Shown: in pieces, positions 29,526-31,482 of the stretch
Numbering within the stretch: the stretch's first letter is position 1
Layout of the letters: each line of letters starts with the position of its first letter
Origin: UBA4655 sp964585575
GTDB taxonomy: Bacteria > Planctomycetota > Planctomycetia > Pirellulales > UBA1268
Reading direction: 5' to 3'
Assembly (NCBI GenBank): GCA_964585575.1
Contig: CAZPEM010000018.1
Coordinates: 1 to 31,482, forward strand
DNA length: 31,482 nt
Translations under genes and position numbers: made by a program
Notes under the pieces: model-generated
What the model saw: the letters and a program-made list of their open reading frames with translations, nothing else
Database searches by the model: none
Told to the model about the DNA's origin: nothing

Positions 29526-31482
29526 ATGGCCGTCATGGATCGACCTGCGCCATTCGGCCGCCAGGACGCGTTTTCGCCGTCGAGGCACCGCCATCATGCG
29601 TCGTCGGCCTTTGGTCGAAACGCGGAACTCGGCGGCCGCGAAAAGACGCTCGACCCGAGCGACTCGGAGCGTCCCCGCGATCGACTTCGCGACCTCTCGG
29701 CGCTGGCGCTTCTCGCGGCGGGCCTCTTCCTGATCGCGGCGATTGCGACGTTCAGCCCTGCCGATCCGCCGGCGGCCCGAGTGTTTCCACCGAATTCGAA
29801 GGCCGTGAACGCCTGCGGTCTCATCGGCTCGACGATCGCGTCGTTTCTCTACCAGACGTTCGGCCTCGGTGCCTGGTTCGTCGTCGGTCTCATGGCGGTC
29901 TTCGTGGGGGCGCTCTTGCGGCGCAAGCCGCTGCCCGACCTCGCCCTGCGGATGGTCGGAGCCGTCGTCGCCACGGCCGGCGTCTGCACGCTCCTCTCGA
30001 TGTTCCTCGCCGACTGGATCCCGCGGCCGCTCTGGGGCGCCGGCGGCTACGTCGGCGCCACCGGCCAGTTTCTCGCCGAGGCGAACCTCGCCCGCACGGG
30101 TGGCGCGATCCTCGTCGCCGCGGCCACCGCCGCCGGGCTCTTTCTCGCCGCAGATGCGGTCGTTGTCGCGTTGATCGGCGCCGCCGTGACCTGCTGCCTC
30201 GCCGTCGTCGCAGGGAGCCGGTCGCTCGTCGGACGCCTCCGGATGCCGACGCTCGCTCGCAGGACGGCTCGCGCGGCGGATGACGAATCCGATGTCGGCA
30301 CCGGCACGTCTCCGTCGGACCATGGCGACCGCGACGAGGAGGACGACGAGGACGGCGACGAGGACGAGGAAGAGGACGCGAGCGAATTCGAGCCCACGAT
30401 CCGGGTCAAGAGCCGACTGCGGGCCCGCGATATCGACGCAGGCGACGACGCGGAAGAGTCGGCCGACGACGAGCACGAGGAACCGTCGGCCGAGGCGACG
30501 ACCGACGAGGCCGACGCACCTCCGGCCCGACCGGTACCGATCCGCTCGCTCGCGAGCCGCCGCAGGCCGGCGCCGGCCGTGCTCGGCCCGGAGCTCGATC
30601 CGGGAATCGACTACCAGCTCCCGGCGATCGACCTGCTCCTGCCGACCGAGCAGCTCGCCCTCGAGGCGCAGGAGCAGGAGGTGCGCGACCGGGCGCGGGT
30701 GCTCGAGAAGACATTCGCCGACTTCGGCTTCAAGGTCCGCGTGGTCGAGATCGAGACCGGCCCGGTCATCTCGCAATACGAGATCGAGCTCGAGGCGGGG
30801 CTGCGGCTGGCGAAGATCTCGAACCTCGCCGACGACCTGGCGATCGCGCTGCGTGTGCCGAGCGTCCGCATCGTCGCCCCGATCCCCGGCAAGAACTCGG
30901 TGGGCATCGAGGTGCCCAACACCGAGCGGCAGATGGTCCGCCTCCGCGAGGTGATCGAGGAGACGCAGTCGAAGAGCCGGTCGATGAAGATCCCGATCTA
31001 CCTCGGCAAGGACGTCGCCGGCAACCCGATGGTCGTCGACATGGCGAGCCTGCCCCACCTGCTCATCGCCGGCCGCACCGGCACGGGCAAGAGCGTCTGC
31101 CTGAACTCGATCATCGTCTCGATGCTCATGACCCGCCGCCCGGACGAGGTGCGGATGCTCATGATCGACCCGAAGATGGTCGAGCTCACCCCCTACAAGA
31201 CACTGCCGCACCTCATGCACCCGGTCGTCACCGACATGAAGAAGGCGGAGGCGATCCTGGCCTGGGCGGTGGACAAGATGGAGCAGCGGTACGCGCTGCT
31301 CGCGAAGGTCGGCGTCCGCCACCTCTCGCAGTACAACCTCCTCGGCCGCGACGAGCTCGTGAAGCGGATCAGGCCGGAGACGGAGGAGGAGGAGGCCGCG
31401 ATCCCGACGACCATGCCCTACATCGTCATGATCGCCGACGAGATCGCCGACATGATGATGACGGCGGGCAAGGAGATCGAGC
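29526..31482 (+). CDS. ftsK: DNA translocase FtsK/SpoIIIE, 3' end cut by the window
   Basis: The frame is open from the ATG at 29526 to the window edge (652 codons), with AGGAG 10 nt upstream. FtsK pumps chromosomal DNA through the division septum and anchors there. Four or five hydrophobic segments (about 58-76, 100-131, 140-163 and 191-228) form the membrane domain. A strongly acidic linker follows, with almost only Asp/Glu at 269-284. The alpha domain starts near 330 (LLLPTEQLALEAQEQEVRDRARVLEKTFADFG). Walker A is GRTGTGKS (516-523) and the Walker B strand IVMIADE starts near 633. The beta end and the gamma DNA-reading domain are outside the window. A long antisense frame across this gene is an artefact. 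Confidence 0.95.
   Translation, partial: MAVMDRPAPFGRQDAFSPSRHRHHASSAFGRNAELGGREKTLDPSDSERPRDRLRDLSALALLAAGLFLIAAIATFSPADPPAARVFPPNSKAVNACGLIGSTIASFLYQTFGLGAWFVVGLMAVFVGALLRRKPLPDLALRMVGAVVATAGVCTLLSMFLADWIPRPLWGAGGYVGATGQFLAEANLARTGGAILVAAATAAGLFLAADAVVVALIGAAVTCCLAVVAGSRSLVGRLRMPTLARRTARAADDESDVGTGTSPSDHGDRDEEDDEDGDEDEEEDASEFEPTIRVKSRLRARDIDAGDDAEESADDEHEEPSAEATTDEADAPPARPVPIRSLASRRRPAPAVLGPELDPGIDYQLPAIDLLLPTEQLALEAQEQEVRDRARVLEKTFADFGFKVRVVEIETGPVISQYEIELEAGLRLAKISNLADDLAIALRVPSVRIVAPIPGKNSVGIEVPNTERQMVRLREVIEETQSKSRSMKIPIYLGKDVAGNPMVVDMASLPHLLIAGRTGTGKSVCLNSIIVSMLMTRRPDEVRMLMIDPKMVELTPYKTLPHLMHPVVTDMKKAEAILAWAVDKMEQRYALLAKVGVRHLSQYNLLGRDELVKRIRPETEEEEAAIPTTMPYIVMIADEIADMMMTAGKEIE

Noticed and set aside
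29487..31322. A 611-codon minus-strand frame opposite ftsK.
   Set aside because: The plus strand encodes an unbroken FtsK with Walker motifs; the antisense translation is charged low-complexity sequence.

Overview
The window is about 31.5 kb of very GC-rich bacterial chromosome with strong G/C at third codon positions. The gene set suggests a planctomycete, probably of the Pirellulales type. The clues are a type III polyketide synthase / FAD reductase / methyltransferase trio, a secreted Gly/Tyr/Trp-rich protein of a kind common in Planctomycetota, a membrane-anchored Ser/Thr kinase, secreted GH28 and ceramidase-like proteins, and a GlgE maltosyltransferase with maltokinase. This is inference from gene families; there is no rRNA or other strict marker. 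I see no tRNA, rRNA, CRISPR array, insertion sequence, integrase or att site.

Layout. (1) 1-1913: a 49-bp tandem repeat able to form hairpins runs into the start of an ABC-F translation factor (+). (2) 1986-4221 (-): a predicted lipoprotein with a SnoaL-like domain, then a secreted pentapeptide-rich protein. (3) 4421-5776 (+): an exported HEXXH metallopeptidase-like protein. (4) 5777-6531: a patch of lower GC holding a YIP1-like membrane protein (-). (5) 6572-12742 (-): glgE, maltokinase, GH28 lipoprotein and ceramidase-like protein, with maltokinase and GH28 joined by an ATGA overlap. (6) 12836-16365 (-): small lipoprotein, methyltransferase, FAD oxidoreductase and type III PKS, the last three joined by ATGA overlaps. 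(7) 16564-22206 (-): TIM-barrel isomerase, cardiolipin synthase, mtnB, mtnD, mtnC and a FIST protein, tightly packed and ending in a good intrinsic terminator. (8) 22248-22958 (+): an endonuclease/exonuclease/phosphatase family protein, divergent from the previous operon. (9) 22992-26176 (-): Ser/Thr kinase and hemL, joined by ATGA. (10) 26281-28645 (+): MmgE/PrpD protein and truB, overlapping by 35 bp. (11) 28674-29294 (-): exported MsrA. (12) 29526-end (+): ftsK, cut by the window edge.

How the genes work together. GlgE and maltokinase form the core of the maltose-1-phosphate route to alpha-glucan; their partners TreS and GlgB are not in the window. MtnB, MtnC and MtnD are three consecutive steps of the methionine salvage pathway; MtnA and the MTA nucleosidase or phosphorylase are absent here. 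The PKS trio looks like a self-contained pathway making a reduced and methylated alkylresorcinol or alkylpyrone-type lipid. Pervasive ATGA/GTGA/TGATG junctions show that translational coupling is the usual arrangement in this genome. Many long open frames antisense to real genes are composition artefacts of the high GC and are not listed as genes.
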